This document shows, piece after piece, positions 37,416 to 46,090 of a stretch of DNA of 64,000 nt. The number at the start of each line of letters is the position of its first letter. The stretch's first letter is position 1. The position numbers and the translations under genes are program-made. Origin of the DNA: Affinundibacterium seohonense (GTDB taxonomy: Bacteria; Pseudomonadota; Gammaproteobacteria; Burkholderiales; Burkholderiaceae_D); contig NZ_JACOFW010000006.1 in the NCBI RefSeq assembly GCF_014284305.1, forward strand, positions 186,001 to 250,000, in the 5' to 3' direction. The notes beneath the pieces were generated by a model. It had not been told where the DNA came from, searched no databases, and saw only the letters and a program-made list of their open reading frames with translations.

Positions 37416-39113
37416 TTAGGCTTTGTAGAAATCATGACAAACTAAACCAAAAGCACCATCCGCCAAACCACGCAGGATGCTGATACGCTCTGTGTCACCC
37501 ACCAAATCCTGGCGCATCAGGTCAAACATCATGGGTTTCTCCAATAGACTTTTATCTGCACGGGTCAGAATCAAGACTTTCGGATCGAGCCGACGCACCT
37601 TGTTATGCTCCAAGACGATGGCAACTTCGCCGGTTGTCAATTGAATCAGACTGCCAACTGGAAAGATTCCAATCGCTTGCACAAATTCTTCCACTAAAGG
37701 CGCGTGCAATTGTCCCTCCGCCATGTAGAACAATTCTTTCATGGCCTCAAATGAGGAACGAGTATCTCCATAAGGTCGAGCGGACGTCATGGCGGCAAAG
37801 CTATCGGCAATGGCCGCCATGCGTCCAAAAATACTGATCTCAGCACCAGCCAAGCCACGCGGATATCCGCTGCCATCCATTCTTTCGTGATGCTCGTTAA
37901 TTCCCAATTTAATATTGGGACTAAGTGGTTCTTGTGCCTCGAGCAGATTAATACCAGCATTCACATGCGTTTGAATAAGACTCGCTTCCGCCGCTGATAA
38001 CTTAGTAGGTTTTTTCAGCAAGGATTCCGGCATTTCGAGTTTGCCAATATCGAGCAAGAGGCCGATAAAACCCAACTCAATCAGCTGCTGCTTAGAAAAC
38101 CCTATGTGTCGTCCTAGCGTTAGCATATACACAGAAACCTTGAGTGCATGCGATACGACGCTCATATTTTCTGAACGCATTCTCAATAGCCACATCATCG
38201 CCGAAGGATTAGCAATCACGCTGTCAGTTAAAATCTGCACCGTGGGTAACACTTCTTTCAGTTCTAGGGACTGCATATTGCGCAAGTCTTGGTGCAATTT
38301 GCTAATTAAGCCTTCCGCTTTTTCCACCACATCGCGCGCGCGCGTCAGTTCATCGACCATACTTAGCTGATCTCGGTATTGCACCAGGTGGATATCTTCA
38401 GGAATATATTCTGGCCGATGCGAACGCTTCTTGATTGACTTAGGGCGGTTCCATAAGGATCGATGCAAGTGTCGACCTTGTTCGCTCCAACGTAACCAAC
38501 GCTCCCACCAATTCAGATTTGCCTGGCTCGCATCTCGCGGCTCCATCCCCTGCATCATGGCGGCAAATCGCTTATTGCTACCGATATGGGTTTTATCTAA
38601 GGCGTGTACGATGCTTTCGTGCTCAGTCAGTGGCGCGTGCTCGAATTGAGCCAATTCGGGCGATACTTGCTTAGCTAATTTGTGATGATGTAAGGCTTTT
38701 TTGTGATGGTGATGACGCAATCGATGCGCGGTCGCGTAATCCGACTTTGTAAATTTGCTATGCAACCAACCGACGACTTTGTCCAAATGACTTTGCCGTA
38801 TATCGATCTCGCCCCGCCGCCCCCTTGTATTGCGTGAATTTGCCAAGCCTGGCACGACTTGGATCATTTCATACAAACTATCAAAAGGAAGATGAACCAA
38901 AGCATGTTCATTGCTACGACGAGGATCAATCACGACTTCTTTGACTAAGCCTTGCAGGGTCTTCAAGTCTAACGCGTCGCTGAGCAAAAAACCTTGCAGC
39001 ATAAACGGCGTTTGGGCCCAAGGTCGATCTAATTCGGTAACGAACATCCCCAGACGTAAATCATCAATTCGGATGCGTAGAGCTTCACATAATTGATGCG
39101 TCTTATTGGCCAC
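37416..39113 (-). CDS. HD-GYP domain protein with DUF3391 and altered HD motif
   Basis: 565 aa. N-terminal DUF3391 (IRIDDLRLGMFVTELDRPW), a His/Lys-rich segment at about 130-150 (RHHHHKKALHHHK), a long linker, then the HD-GYP domain (about 310-490) with SHALKVS, EHHERMDGSGYP and downstream HD-GYP features. The canonical LLHDIGK reads LLLDIGK: codon 354 is CTC (38052-38054) where CAC is expected. A metal-ligand His is therefore lost while the rest is kept. HD-GYP enzymes cleave c-di-GMP to GMP; this one may be impaired or act as a receptor. Confidence 0.85.
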   Translation of the reverse strand: MANKTHQLCEALRIRIDDLRLGMFVTELDRPWAQTPFMLQGFLLSDALDLKTLQGLVKEVVIDPRRSNEHALVHLPFDSLYEMIQVVPGLANSRNTRGRRGEIDIRQSHLDKVVGWLHSKFTKSDYATAHRLRHHHHKKALHHHKLAKQVSPELAQFEHAPLTEHESIVHALDKTHIGSNKRFAAMMQGMEPRDASQANLNWWERWLRWSEQGRHLHRSLWNRPKSIKKRSHRPEYIPEDIHLVQYRDQLSMVDELTRARDVVEKAEGLISKLHQDLRNMQSLELKEVLPTVQILTDSVIANPSAMMWLLRMRSENMSVVSHALKVSVYMLTLGRHIGFSKQQLIELGFIGLLLDIGKLEMPESLLKKPTKLSAAEASLIQTHVNAGINLLEAQEPLSPNIKLGINEHHERMDGSGYPRGLAGAEISIFGRMAAIADSFAAMTSARPYGDTRSSFEAMKELFYMAEGQLHAPLVEEFVQAIGIFPVGSLIQLTTGEVAIVLEHNKVRRLDPKVLILTRADKSLLEKPMMFDLMRQDLVGDTERISILRGLADGAFGLVCHDFYKA

Positions 39114-39219
39114 GGGTTAATCACTCTTAAAAAAATAAAACTGACGCAAGCACCTATGCGCTTATTTTGCGTATAGCCGTAATCATAACGACTTTATCGA
39201 TGCCGACGAGCAATCGACG

Positions 39220-39257
39220 AAAAAAAACCCGTCTACTGAGATGCAAGGCGGGTTTTT
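39220..39257 (-). terminator. Intrinsic terminator of the CocE gene
   Basis: On the minus strand AAAAACCCGCC, 13-base loop, GACGGGTTTTTTTT (one G-T pair). 20 bp past the stop. Confidence 0.8.
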
Positions 39258-39276
39258 CTCGACACAAATTCATAAA

Positions 39277-41241
39277 CTATTTGGAATGTTGACTGTCATC
39301 CAAAGCTGGTAACACTTGCACTTGCAAATGACTTAATTTGCCGGCACCACGATAGAGCCGATGATTAGCCTTCACAAAATCGCTATCGTTGGCCTGATAA
39401 ATATTCTCCACATACTTTTGCGGATTACGATCAATAAATGGGAACCAGGAAGATTGCACCTGGATCATGATGCGATGACCACGTTTAAACGTATGCATCA
39501 CGTCATTAATGCCAAACTTCACCTGATGGACTTCGTTCGCTTGCATCGCTTTAGGATGTTCAAAACCATCACGGAAGCGGGCACGGAATGGTTCGCCACG
39601 AACCAAAGTCTGCTGTGCGCCACGATTGACTTCGCCAGCAACGGTGTCCATTTTATTCGGATTCACATCGATCAATTTCACCACAAAATCGGCATCACTA
39701 CCGGTCGTACTAACAAACAAGGCAGCTTCCAAAGGCCCTGCAAAAGTGACGTCACGTTCCAACACGTCGGTCTGATAGGTCAACACATCTGGACGACTGC
39801 TCGCGAAACGCTGATCCATCGCAACGTATTGATTGCTCCAACGATTACCAATCTCGGTGGTGTAAGGAACAGGTTTTGCGGGATCACTCACATACTCATC
39901 AAAACTCAAAGAACTGTCTTGCGGCATACTAAAACTTAACTTGCCATCAGCTTGAAAATACAAGGACTTCGATTGGGTATTGGCTGGAGGCCAACTATCA
40001 AAACCGCGCCAACGATTGGCACCTGTTTCAAATATCCAGGCTTCTGGCAATGCAGGTTTTTCGCCGCCCTTTAAATGATGTTTAAAAAAAGCAAACTCAA
40101 TTGGTTGATAACTATACGAGGTCTTAAAACCAAAATTGGCATCACCAATTTTTTCTCCGGTTGTACTTGTCCAACCGCCGTGTACCCAAGGACCGATCAC
40201 CAGCGTATTATTAATTCCCGGATTATTTTTTTCTATGGCTTTATAGGTTTGCAATGGGCCATAGAGGTCTTCCGTGTCATACCAGCCCCCAACCGTCATC
40301 ACGGCAGCTTTAATATTTTTCAAATGCGGCAACAAATTTTTGGCTTGCCAATAACTATCGTAATTAGGATGCGCCATTAATTCATTCCAAAATGGAATTT
40401 CGTTCTTAAAATACTTGGTATTGGCATTCGCCAACGAGCCCAACTCCAAGAAAAATTGGTAGGCATCGGGAACACCCCAGTCAAAACCGCGATCATTATT
40501 GACATCGGTAGGCAGAGGACGAGGTTTTCCAAAGCCGCTAAAAAAACTGAATGCCAACTGCACATTGAACGCGCCATTTCTATGCATATCATCACCACGG
40601 AACCAATCTGCAATTGGTGCTTGTGGCGATGCGGCCTTCAGTGCAGGATGCGAATCAATCGCACCAGCGGAAGTATAGAAACCAGGGTAAGAGATGCCCC
40701 ATTGTCCGACTTTGCCATTATTGGCAGGTAAATTTTTGATCATCCAGTCGATACTGTCATAGGTATCGCTGCTTTCATCAACGTCATTTTTACCCATTTT
40801 TTTACTGATGTGAGGACGCATATTGACGAACTCGCCCTCAGACATATTCTTACCGCGCACATCTTGAAAAGCAAAGATAAATCCTTCTTTCTCATAGTCA
40901 AATGTCGGCCCCAAACGGCTCTTGTATTTGTCAGTACCATAAGGTGCAACAGTATAAGGGGTGCGCACCAACAAGATAGGATAGCGCTTACTCGCACTGG
41001 CATCATTCGGCACATACACCGACGTAAACAATAATTTGCCGTCACGGGCGGGAATACGATACTCGTACTTCGTGTAATGTTTGCGTATGTATTCAGCACG
41101 CTGTGCGGCCGTTTCTTTTTCATCCTGCACCGCTAGGCTTGTCGTATTTACTACGACCGAAGCAGAGGATGCCAGTACCGGCAACGAGAACGCAGACCAG
41201 CACAGAGCAGCCAACGCATGATGGGAAAATCGGAGTTTCAT
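39277..41241 (-). CDS. CocE/NonD-family secreted hydrolase
   Basis: 654 aa from ATG 41241; a TTG at 41256 is in frame but less likely. Signal peptide to about residue 25 (PVLASSA). X-Pro dipeptidyl-peptidase S15-type alpha/beta-hydrolase with nucleophile WGISYPGFY (GxSYxG), HMNGAF-like lid region, catalytic Asp region and the C-terminal jelly-roll of the CocE family (RGHRIMIQVQSSWFP, family end FPFIDRNPQ). Members hydrolyse acyl esters, cephalosporin side chains or peptides ending in proline; the substrate is unknown. Monocistronic with its own terminator. Confidence 0.85.
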   Translation of the reverse strand: MKLRFSHHALAALCWSAFSLPVLASSASVVVNTTSLAVQDEKETAAQRAEYIRKHYTKYEYRIPARDGKLLFTSVYVPNDASASKRYPILLVRTPYTVAPYGTDKYKSRLGPTFDYEKEGFIFAFQDVRGKNMSEGEFVNMRPHISKKMGKNDVDESSDTYDSIDWMIKNLPANNGKVGQWGISYPGFYTSAGAIDSHPALKAASPQAPIADWFRGDDMHRNGAFNVQLAFSFFSGFGKPRPLPTDVNNDRGFDWGVPDAYQFFLELGSLANANTKYFKNEIPFWNELMAHPNYDSYWQAKNLLPHLKNIKAAVMTVGGWYDTEDLYGPLQTYKAIEKNNPGINNTLVIGPWVHGGWTSTTGEKIGDANFGFKTSYSYQPIEFAFFKHHLKGGEKPALPEAWIFETGANRWRGFDSWPPANTQSKSLYFQADGKLSFSMPQDSSLSFDEYVSDPAKPVPYTTEIGNRWSNQYVAMDQRFASSRPDVLTYQTDVLERDVTFAGPLEAALFVSTTGSDADFVVKLIDVNPNKMDTVAGEVNRGAQQTLVRGEPFRARFRDGFEHPKAMQANEVHQVKFGINDVMHTFKRGHRIMIQVQSSWFPFIDRNPQKYVENIYQANDSDFVKANHRLYRGAGKLSHLQVQVLPALDDSQHSK

Positions 41242-41369
41242 ATCAAAGTCTTTCAATTTGAGGTGCGCAACTTAGCAACGATAAGGTGAAGAACAACTGT
41301 GCTTTGACCATACAGCATCGCCTAAGTTCATAGTTACTTCAGCATTGAAGTGCGTCGGCTCAATAAGTC

Positions 41370-42014
41370 CTAGAACCCGGGCAATTCAGGTTCAATTTGC
41401 ACGACTGAATTATGGCCTTGCAATCGTGCTTGCTGTAAGGCTTGCTGCGCCCTCGCTAACAATTGGTCCGCACTATCACCTGCCGCATTAGTCGTTAATC
41501 CTGTGCAGAAACTCACTTGCAGATTATCGGCCAATTCGCCCCAATTGAATTCTTGCAAGCGCACCTTCAGGCGATTAATTGCTGTCAGACTTTGGTCTAA
41601 CCACGTGGTTGGCATAATAATGGCAAATTCGGTGGCTTCAATCCGTCCGAAAGTATCCAGACTACGCAATACCAATAACGCCTCCGCCGTCAAGACTTGC
41701 AAAATACGCTTGGCAACATCTTGTCCATGTTGTTCCATCACTTCTGGGAGCGCGTCGACACCAATCATCGCCACTGTGAAAGTGTGCCCAGTTCGTTGAG
41801 ATCGTTGCAATTCACTTTCTAAACGTTCAATCAAGGTCTTGCGGTTAAATGCGCCAGTCAAATGGTCATGCGTTACCAAAGTTTGGAGCTGCGCCATCAC
41901 TGCCTCTAACTTTGGCAAAACGTCCTCACGCCCACTCCCCTCTTTAATTTGTGCGATCGCTTCCAACAACTGTTGTTGAGCGAATGGTATGGTGGTTTGA
42001 GTATGTTTTGGCAT
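41370..42014 (-). CDS. Degenerate GGDEF-domain protein
   Basis: 214 aa from ATG 42014; a TTG at 42044 has AAGGA too close to it. A helical N-terminus (about 60 residues) and a GGDEF fold (THDHLTGAFNRKTLIERLE). The signature place reads RIEATEF instead of GGDEF, and the metal site looks incomplete, so catalysis is unlikely. Probably a non-catalytic c-di-GMP or GTP receptor or a relic. Divergent from the D-cysteine desulfhydrase-like gene. Confidence 0.8.
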   Translation of the reverse strand: MPKHTQTTIPFAQQQLLEAIAQIKEGSGREDVLPKLEAVMAQLQTLVTHDHLTGAFNRKTLIERLESELQRSQRTGHTFTVAMIGVDALPEVMEQHGQDVAKRILQVLTAEALLVLRSLDTFGRIEATEFAIIMPTTWLDQSLTAINRLKVRLQEFNWGELADNLQVSFCTGLTTNAAGDSADQLLARAQQALQQARLQGHNSVVQIEPELPGF

Positions 42015-42119
42015 ACAGTGAGCACTCAATAAAAGGTTATTCAAACATCCTTTTTTTCACGAAAATGCGGATGTGATTGGGCTTACAATAGCCACTTTGA
42101 AGCTGTTGAGCAAGCATGT

Positions 42120-43034
42120 ATGAACTTTCTGTCGCATTCTTCCCCCTTGCAATACGTACACAGCGCACTTTTTCCCGGAATTAAACTGTGGGTCAAACGC
42201 GATGATTTACTTCATCCACAAGTCTCTGGAAATAAATTTCGAAAGTTAAAATATCCCCTGCTATCCCTGAAGGATGACCTCCATCGCCACACCATTGTCT
42301 CAATGGGGGGCTTTTGGTCAAACCATTTACATGCTTTAGCGCATGCAGGACGCCTGTCGGCAATACAAACCATAGGTTTAGTGCGAGGCTTGCGTGATCA
42401 CAGTAGTCCACTATCCGCCTGCTTGCGAGACTGCATGGAAGCAGGCATGCAATTACACTTTTTATCGCGCCTGGAGTATCGACAACTGCGTGATAACCCA
42501 AGTGCCTGGCAGCGCTGGGTTGACCGTAGTCCGTCCGAGTATTTGTGGCTACCGGAAGGAGGCAGCAGCAGTGCCGCTGTTCGTGGCGTATCCGAATTGG
42601 TCGCAGAAATACTGGAAGAATTGGAAGAGCCGCCCGAGCAAATCATTCTCGCTTGTGGTACAGGTGCGACTTTGGCAGGTGTGGCCGCTGGAGTGGAAAG
42701 CCGGAGCAAAGTCATCGGCATTGCCGCGGTACAAAATACCCACTATTTGCCAAATGACGTTGATAATCTTTTGTCTCTTGCGGGTTTTCCACCTGCTGAA
42801 AACTTTAGAATTCTGCACAATTTCACCCACGGCGGCTTCGCCAAAACCTCACCAGACTTACTCAAATTTTGCGATGAATTCAGCTCTGAAACTCTGATTC
42901 CCATTGAACCAGTTTACACAGGAAAAATGTTTTACGCGTTGCACCAACTGTGTCTAATGGGTGAATTCAAACCAGGTGAAAAAATTGTCGCCATTCATAC
43001 CGGGGGCTTACAGGGTAAGCGAGGCTTTATCTAA
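42120..43034 (+). CDS. PLP-dependent ACC deaminase/D-cysteine desulfhydrase family enzyme
   Basis: 304 aa, fold-type II PLP enzyme. The cofactor lysine is in SGNKFRKLKY (about 37-46), the Asn/Gly loop in SMGGFWSNHLHALA, and a phosphate-binding glycine loop in CGTGATLAG. IHTGGLQG near the end is typical of DcyD/ACC deaminase. Likely reaction: D-cysteine to pyruvate, H2S and ammonia, or a related D-amino acid or ACC. Single gene; no obvious partner. Confidence 0.85.
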   Translation: MNFLSHSSPLQYVHSALFPGIKLWVKRDDLLHPQVSGNKFRKLKYPLLSLKDDLHRHTIVSMGGFWSNHLHALAHAGRLSAIQTIGLVRGLRDHSSPLSACLRDCMEAGMQLHFLSRLEYRQLRDNPSAWQRWVDRSPSEYLWLPEGGSSSAAVRGVSELVAEILEELEEPPEQIILACGTGATLAGVAAGVESRSKVIGIAAVQNTHYLPNDVDNLLSLAGFPPAENFRILHNFTHGGFAKTSPDLLKFCDEFSSETLIPIEPVYTGKMFYALHQLCLMGEFKPGEKIVAIHTGGLQGKRGFI

Positions 43035-43078
43035 TTCAAGTAAGTATTTATACGCGAAGCCTTGCTTTCCAAGTGCCC

Positions 43079-43444
43079 TCAAAACCGATGTTCGTCTACC
43101 AGATGTTTATTGAAACTATACTTGCTTCCCCCTTCCAAAACATCGACTAACTTGCGTGAATTAGCAGCAGAAATGAACACATCAGCAACGCCATCCTTAA
43201 CCCGAAATTTAGTGGCAGGGCTGAGAATGCAATTTGGCTTTAGCATAATGTGCCGGATGACTTTTGCTTTTTCACTGCAAAGCAAAAAATGATTTTCTCT
43301 CCGAAAATTGGCTAAGGGAATATTCAACCACCACCCCTCATCACTTACATAGCGTACCAATTGTGAAAACTGCGTATTGCCCTCGTGAAGTGCATTGACA
43401 CGTAAGGACTCATTGGCGATTTGTATTGCTTCTGCTTTATTCAT
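43079..43444 (-). CDS. Unrecognised small protein
   Basis: 121 aa, start ATG 43444. No family recognised. It begins with a helix (NKAEAIQIANESLRVNAL), then a beta-rich part with WWLNIPL, FLLCSEKAKVIRHIML, and an RKLVDVL helix. No signal peptide or TM segment. It is convergent with the desulfhydrase gene; the SBP gene on the same strand lies upstream of a terminator. Confidence 0.65.
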   Translation of the reverse strand: MNKAEAIQIANESLRVNALHEGNTQFSQLVRYVSDEGWWLNIPLANFRRENHFLLCSEKAKVIRHIMLKPNCILSPATKFRVKDGVADVFISAANSRKLVDVLEGGSKYSFNKHLVDEHRF

Positions 43445-43461
43445 AATTCAGTTCTCAGAAT

Positions 43462-43489
43462 AAAAAAGGGCGAAAAATTCGCCCTTTTC
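43462..43489 (-). terminator. Intrinsic terminator of the binding-protein gene
   Basis: AAAAGGGCGAA/TTCGCCCTTTT with a 3-4 base loop and T-runs, 19 bp past the SBP stop. Confidence 0.88.
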
Positions 43490-43507
43490 TCGTTATTCGT
43501 TTTCGAT

Positions 43508-44614
43508 TTATTTCCCCCAATAGGAGAGATATTTAGCGCGAAAATCATTGGATGGATCAAACACATCTTTTGGTCCACCATCGTAGGTAATATTTTGCAA
43601 TGTTACTAAATGCAAGGGGGCATTGTAACCGCTAGGCTCCACTTTCGACATAGCACGATTTAACTCATCAACCAATTGCCAACCATGTAAAAATAATGGT
43701 TCAGGAACACTACCGATCTGCACGTCACTTTTACGAATTCGCTTATATGCAGTAGGGGAACCATCTCCTGCGGAAATACCACGCAATTTATTTGCTGCCA
43801 CTACTTTTTCAACCTCTGGCCGATCCAACATATCAAAATAAATATCATTGACCGCGATGACATGCGTCCACTTGGAGCCATGACGCTTGACCAGACCTTC
43901 GATTACCGACGGAAACTTCTTACGCGACTCCGCTAAGGGCAAATCTTCGGTACTGAGAATACGACAAGCTTCACATTGACGTAAGGCCTCAACGATGGCA
44001 CCAGACTTGGTTGCCAAGAATGGGGTTGAGGTATCGGTAAAGACCACGATACCGGCTTTATTGCTCGCCTCAGTGGCACCAAACAAGGCTGCGATTTGTG
44101 CCGCCTCTTTTGGATCTGTTGTGATATTAGTGAACAAACCAGGCACAGCGCCAGCTTTAAAACTGGCGTGCCAACCGACAACCGGCACTTTTGCTTCACT
44201 CGCGGCAGTCAGCCCTTTAGACTGGCTTGCAGCATCAACACCAGCGAGCACGATCCCTTGAGGTTTCATGTCTAGCGCTTGCTTAACAACACCGGCACCT
44301 TGATTACATTGTCCACGGCAGTCAAGTGGAAGAATTTGCCAGCCGGTACCTGCTGCCGCTTCTTTCATACCATTAAAAACACCATAGGTGCCAGCATCGC
44401 TCATATCATGCGCGATGAAGATAATTTTTTTATCTTTTTGCAGCTGTGGTCCGGCAGTTGGACCTTCCCATTTAGATTTAAGCGCCGAGGCTTTCGCGAC
44501 TTTTGCATTCGCTGCGCTAGTAAATTGCATAGAATTTTGTTGCGCTTGCGCCCCAGAGATGAAGCAAGACACAAACAACATGATGAGTAAGCTTTTACTG
44601 TGGAAAGTAGTCAT
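43508..44614 (-). CDS. Orphan periplasmic sugar-type substrate-binding protein
   Basis: 368 aa from ATG 44614; the frame upstream to 44701 is not conserved. Signal peptide (about 1-25, FISGAQAQ). Type 1 periplasmic binding fold of the ribose/galactose class (Peripla_BP_4): KKIIFIAHDMSDAGTYGVFNGMKEA, PQGIVLAGVDAASQ, AVNDIYFDMLDRP. No ABC permease or ATPase gene is near, and a terminator closes the unit. It may serve a distant transporter or present a ligand to a chemoreceptor. The ligand is unknown. Confidence 0.82.
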   Translation of the reverse strand: MTTFHSKSLLIMLFVSCFISGAQAQQNSMQFTSAANAKVAKASALKSKWEGPTAGPQLQKDKKIIFIAHDMSDAGTYGVFNGMKEAAAGTGWQILPLDCRGQCNQGAGVVKQALDMKPQGIVLAGVDAASQSKGLTAASEAKVPVVGWHASFKAGAVPGLFTNITTDPKEAAQIAALFGATEASNKAGIVVFTDTSTPFLATKSGAIVEALRQCEACRILSTEDLPLAESRKKFPSVIEGLVKRHGSKWTHVIAVNDIYFDMLDRPEVEKVVAANKLRGISAGDGSPTAYKRIRKSDVQIGSVPEPLFLHGWQLVDELNRAMSKVEPSGYNAPLHLVTLQNITYDGGPKDVFDPSNDFRAKYLSYWGK

Positions 44615-44881
44615 AAATCCAAATCGATCAGGGTGAACAATAAAGCGCAATATTTCAAATTCAATGCCGAATTGAATAGATGAAATTGTGCAAACGCTCA
44701 AAGATTATCGCAGAACGACCACGAGCGCAATTAGGACTATGAAAAGTCGATGTTCTTATGCAGCAATTGTGGATTTTTGACTGCATCGTCGGCAATTACG
44801 CATAAAATTTAAGCAATCTAGACTTGCTGACTGACCAAATTCTATTCCACAGCATCAAGGCAATACGATCACGGCGGACAT

Positions 44882-44909
44882 GAAAAAGCCCAACCAAGAT
44901 GGTCGGGCT
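44882..44909 (-). terminator. Intrinsic terminator of the DUF1700 operon
   Basis: On the minus strand AGCCCGACC, loop ATCTT, GGTTGGGCT followed by TTTTT, 24 bp after the small-protein stop. Confidence 0.82.
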
Positions 44910-44932
44910 GGACGATACGTGGAAAGTATCAG

Positions 44933-45103
44933 CTACGGTTTTTGAACTGGATTGACGGGAGACTTTTCCGCGTTGAGAGTCTCACTGGCCGTATTCATAT
45001 CGGATTTAGTAACGGCATTTGCCCGTATAAATACGGTGGTTAATAGGCTCATCACTAAACCAAAAATGATCAACACGACGCCAAATTTTAATAAGGATTT
45101 CAT
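44933..45103 (-). CDS. 56-aa single-pass membrane protein
   Basis: ATG at 45103 with GGAG six bases upstream, stop TAG at 44935-44933. MKSLLKFGVVLIIFGLVMSL begins the protein: one TM helix at about 5-27, then a polar 28-residue tail ending NPVQKP. It starts 30 bp after the DUF1700 stop and is followed directly by a terminator, so it is the second gene of that operon. No family recognised. It may be a small partner of the DUF1700 membrane protein. Confidence 0.7.
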   Translation of the reverse strand: MKSLLKFGVVLIIFGLVMSLLTTVFIRANAVTKSDMNTASETLNAEKSPVNPVQKP

Positions 45104-45133
45104 TTTTTCTCCGATGACAATGAGGTGTTCGAG

Positions 45134-45916
45134 TTAGACGCTAGCACTTGAATTTCTGAGCGTACTGCGCAGCAAGTTGAGGTTCCACATAAAGTACTTG
45201 GCGAAGCCGAGCACCGTTAGACGCGTCATCCAAATACAGAGCAAAAGTAAAGCAGTACCAACAAGCAGCAAACCTAGGCCTAAAAAGACATGCCATGCTT
45301 GCATTTTGTTTTTGATGCTAAGCGTATTCGTATGTGTTTCAAATTTTTCTAGCTTGTCGAAATCCTGCACGTTTTCAATAATTTTTCTGTGCACGCCTTT
45401 ATCAATGACGATTCCACTCTCACTCAAATTGATGGTCACCGCGCCTTCACGATGTTGATGCTGACTAATTAGATGTCCATTGAAGCGATGATGTTGATGA
45501 GGCAGCTTAAACTCCATGTCACTGACGCCGGAAATGCTGGCAGCGAACACGACAATCCCCGCACCATACAGGCAAAGTGAACTTAAGTAGGCGACGAATA
45601 AAAACGCACCGTAAATAAAAGCTGGGATCAACATAAAGAAATTGAATATTGCCACGCCAACGAGGGCAATAAATAGTGTGAAGATATTTCCTATGCTGAA
45701 GTCATTTTTGAGATTCTGAAAACGTGCATTCGCACGTTTTTGTGCCGCAACCAAACGAGGATTGGCTAGTTTCTCAGTGATCTCATGTTCACTTTTGCCT
45801 GCAGCCAGACCATCCGCAAACAATTGTTCGTATTGCGCCAAAGTTTCTACACGCAACTCTGCAGGCAAATCTTGCAGCTCATGCTGCAAGGTATTCATGT
45901 ATTCCGTCTTATTCAT
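45134..45916 (-). CDS. HAAS-domain (DUF1700) membrane protein
   Basis: 260 aa. N-terminal HAAS signalling domain with the pattern NKTEYMNTLQHELQDLP (about 2-70), then three hydrophobic helices (about 79-100, 105-128 and 225-245) with a loop rich in His between (HQHHRFNGH). HAAS proteins are normally cotranscribed with a PadR-family repressor; none is present here. A strong RBS GGGAGA precedes the ATG. First gene of a two-gene operon with the 56-aa protein. Confidence 0.8.
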   Translation of the reverse strand: MNKTEYMNTLQHELQDLPAELRVETLAQYEQLFADGLAAGKSEHEITEKLANPRLVAAQKRANARFQNLKNDFSIGNIFTLFIALVGVAIFNFFMLIPAFIYGAFLFVAYLSSLCLYGAGIVVFAASISGVSDMEFKLPHQHHRFNGHLISQHQHREGAVTINLSESGIVIDKGVHRKIIENVQDFDKLEKFETHTNTLSIKNKMQAWHVFLGLGLLLVGTALLLLCIWMTRLTVLGFAKYFMWNLNLLRSTLRNSSASV

Positions 45917-46090
45917 TTTTCTCTCCCTATTGAGCTAATTGCGCATGTCTCAAATGAATGCATGTTCACACTGTATAGCGAAGAAAAGATCCAAGACATC
46001 GAATAGCGACATATTGCAAAACCAAGGGGACAAAAGGCAAATTAGCGCGATGAATGCGACGTTTAAAATGAAACTCAGTTATTTTTCTAT

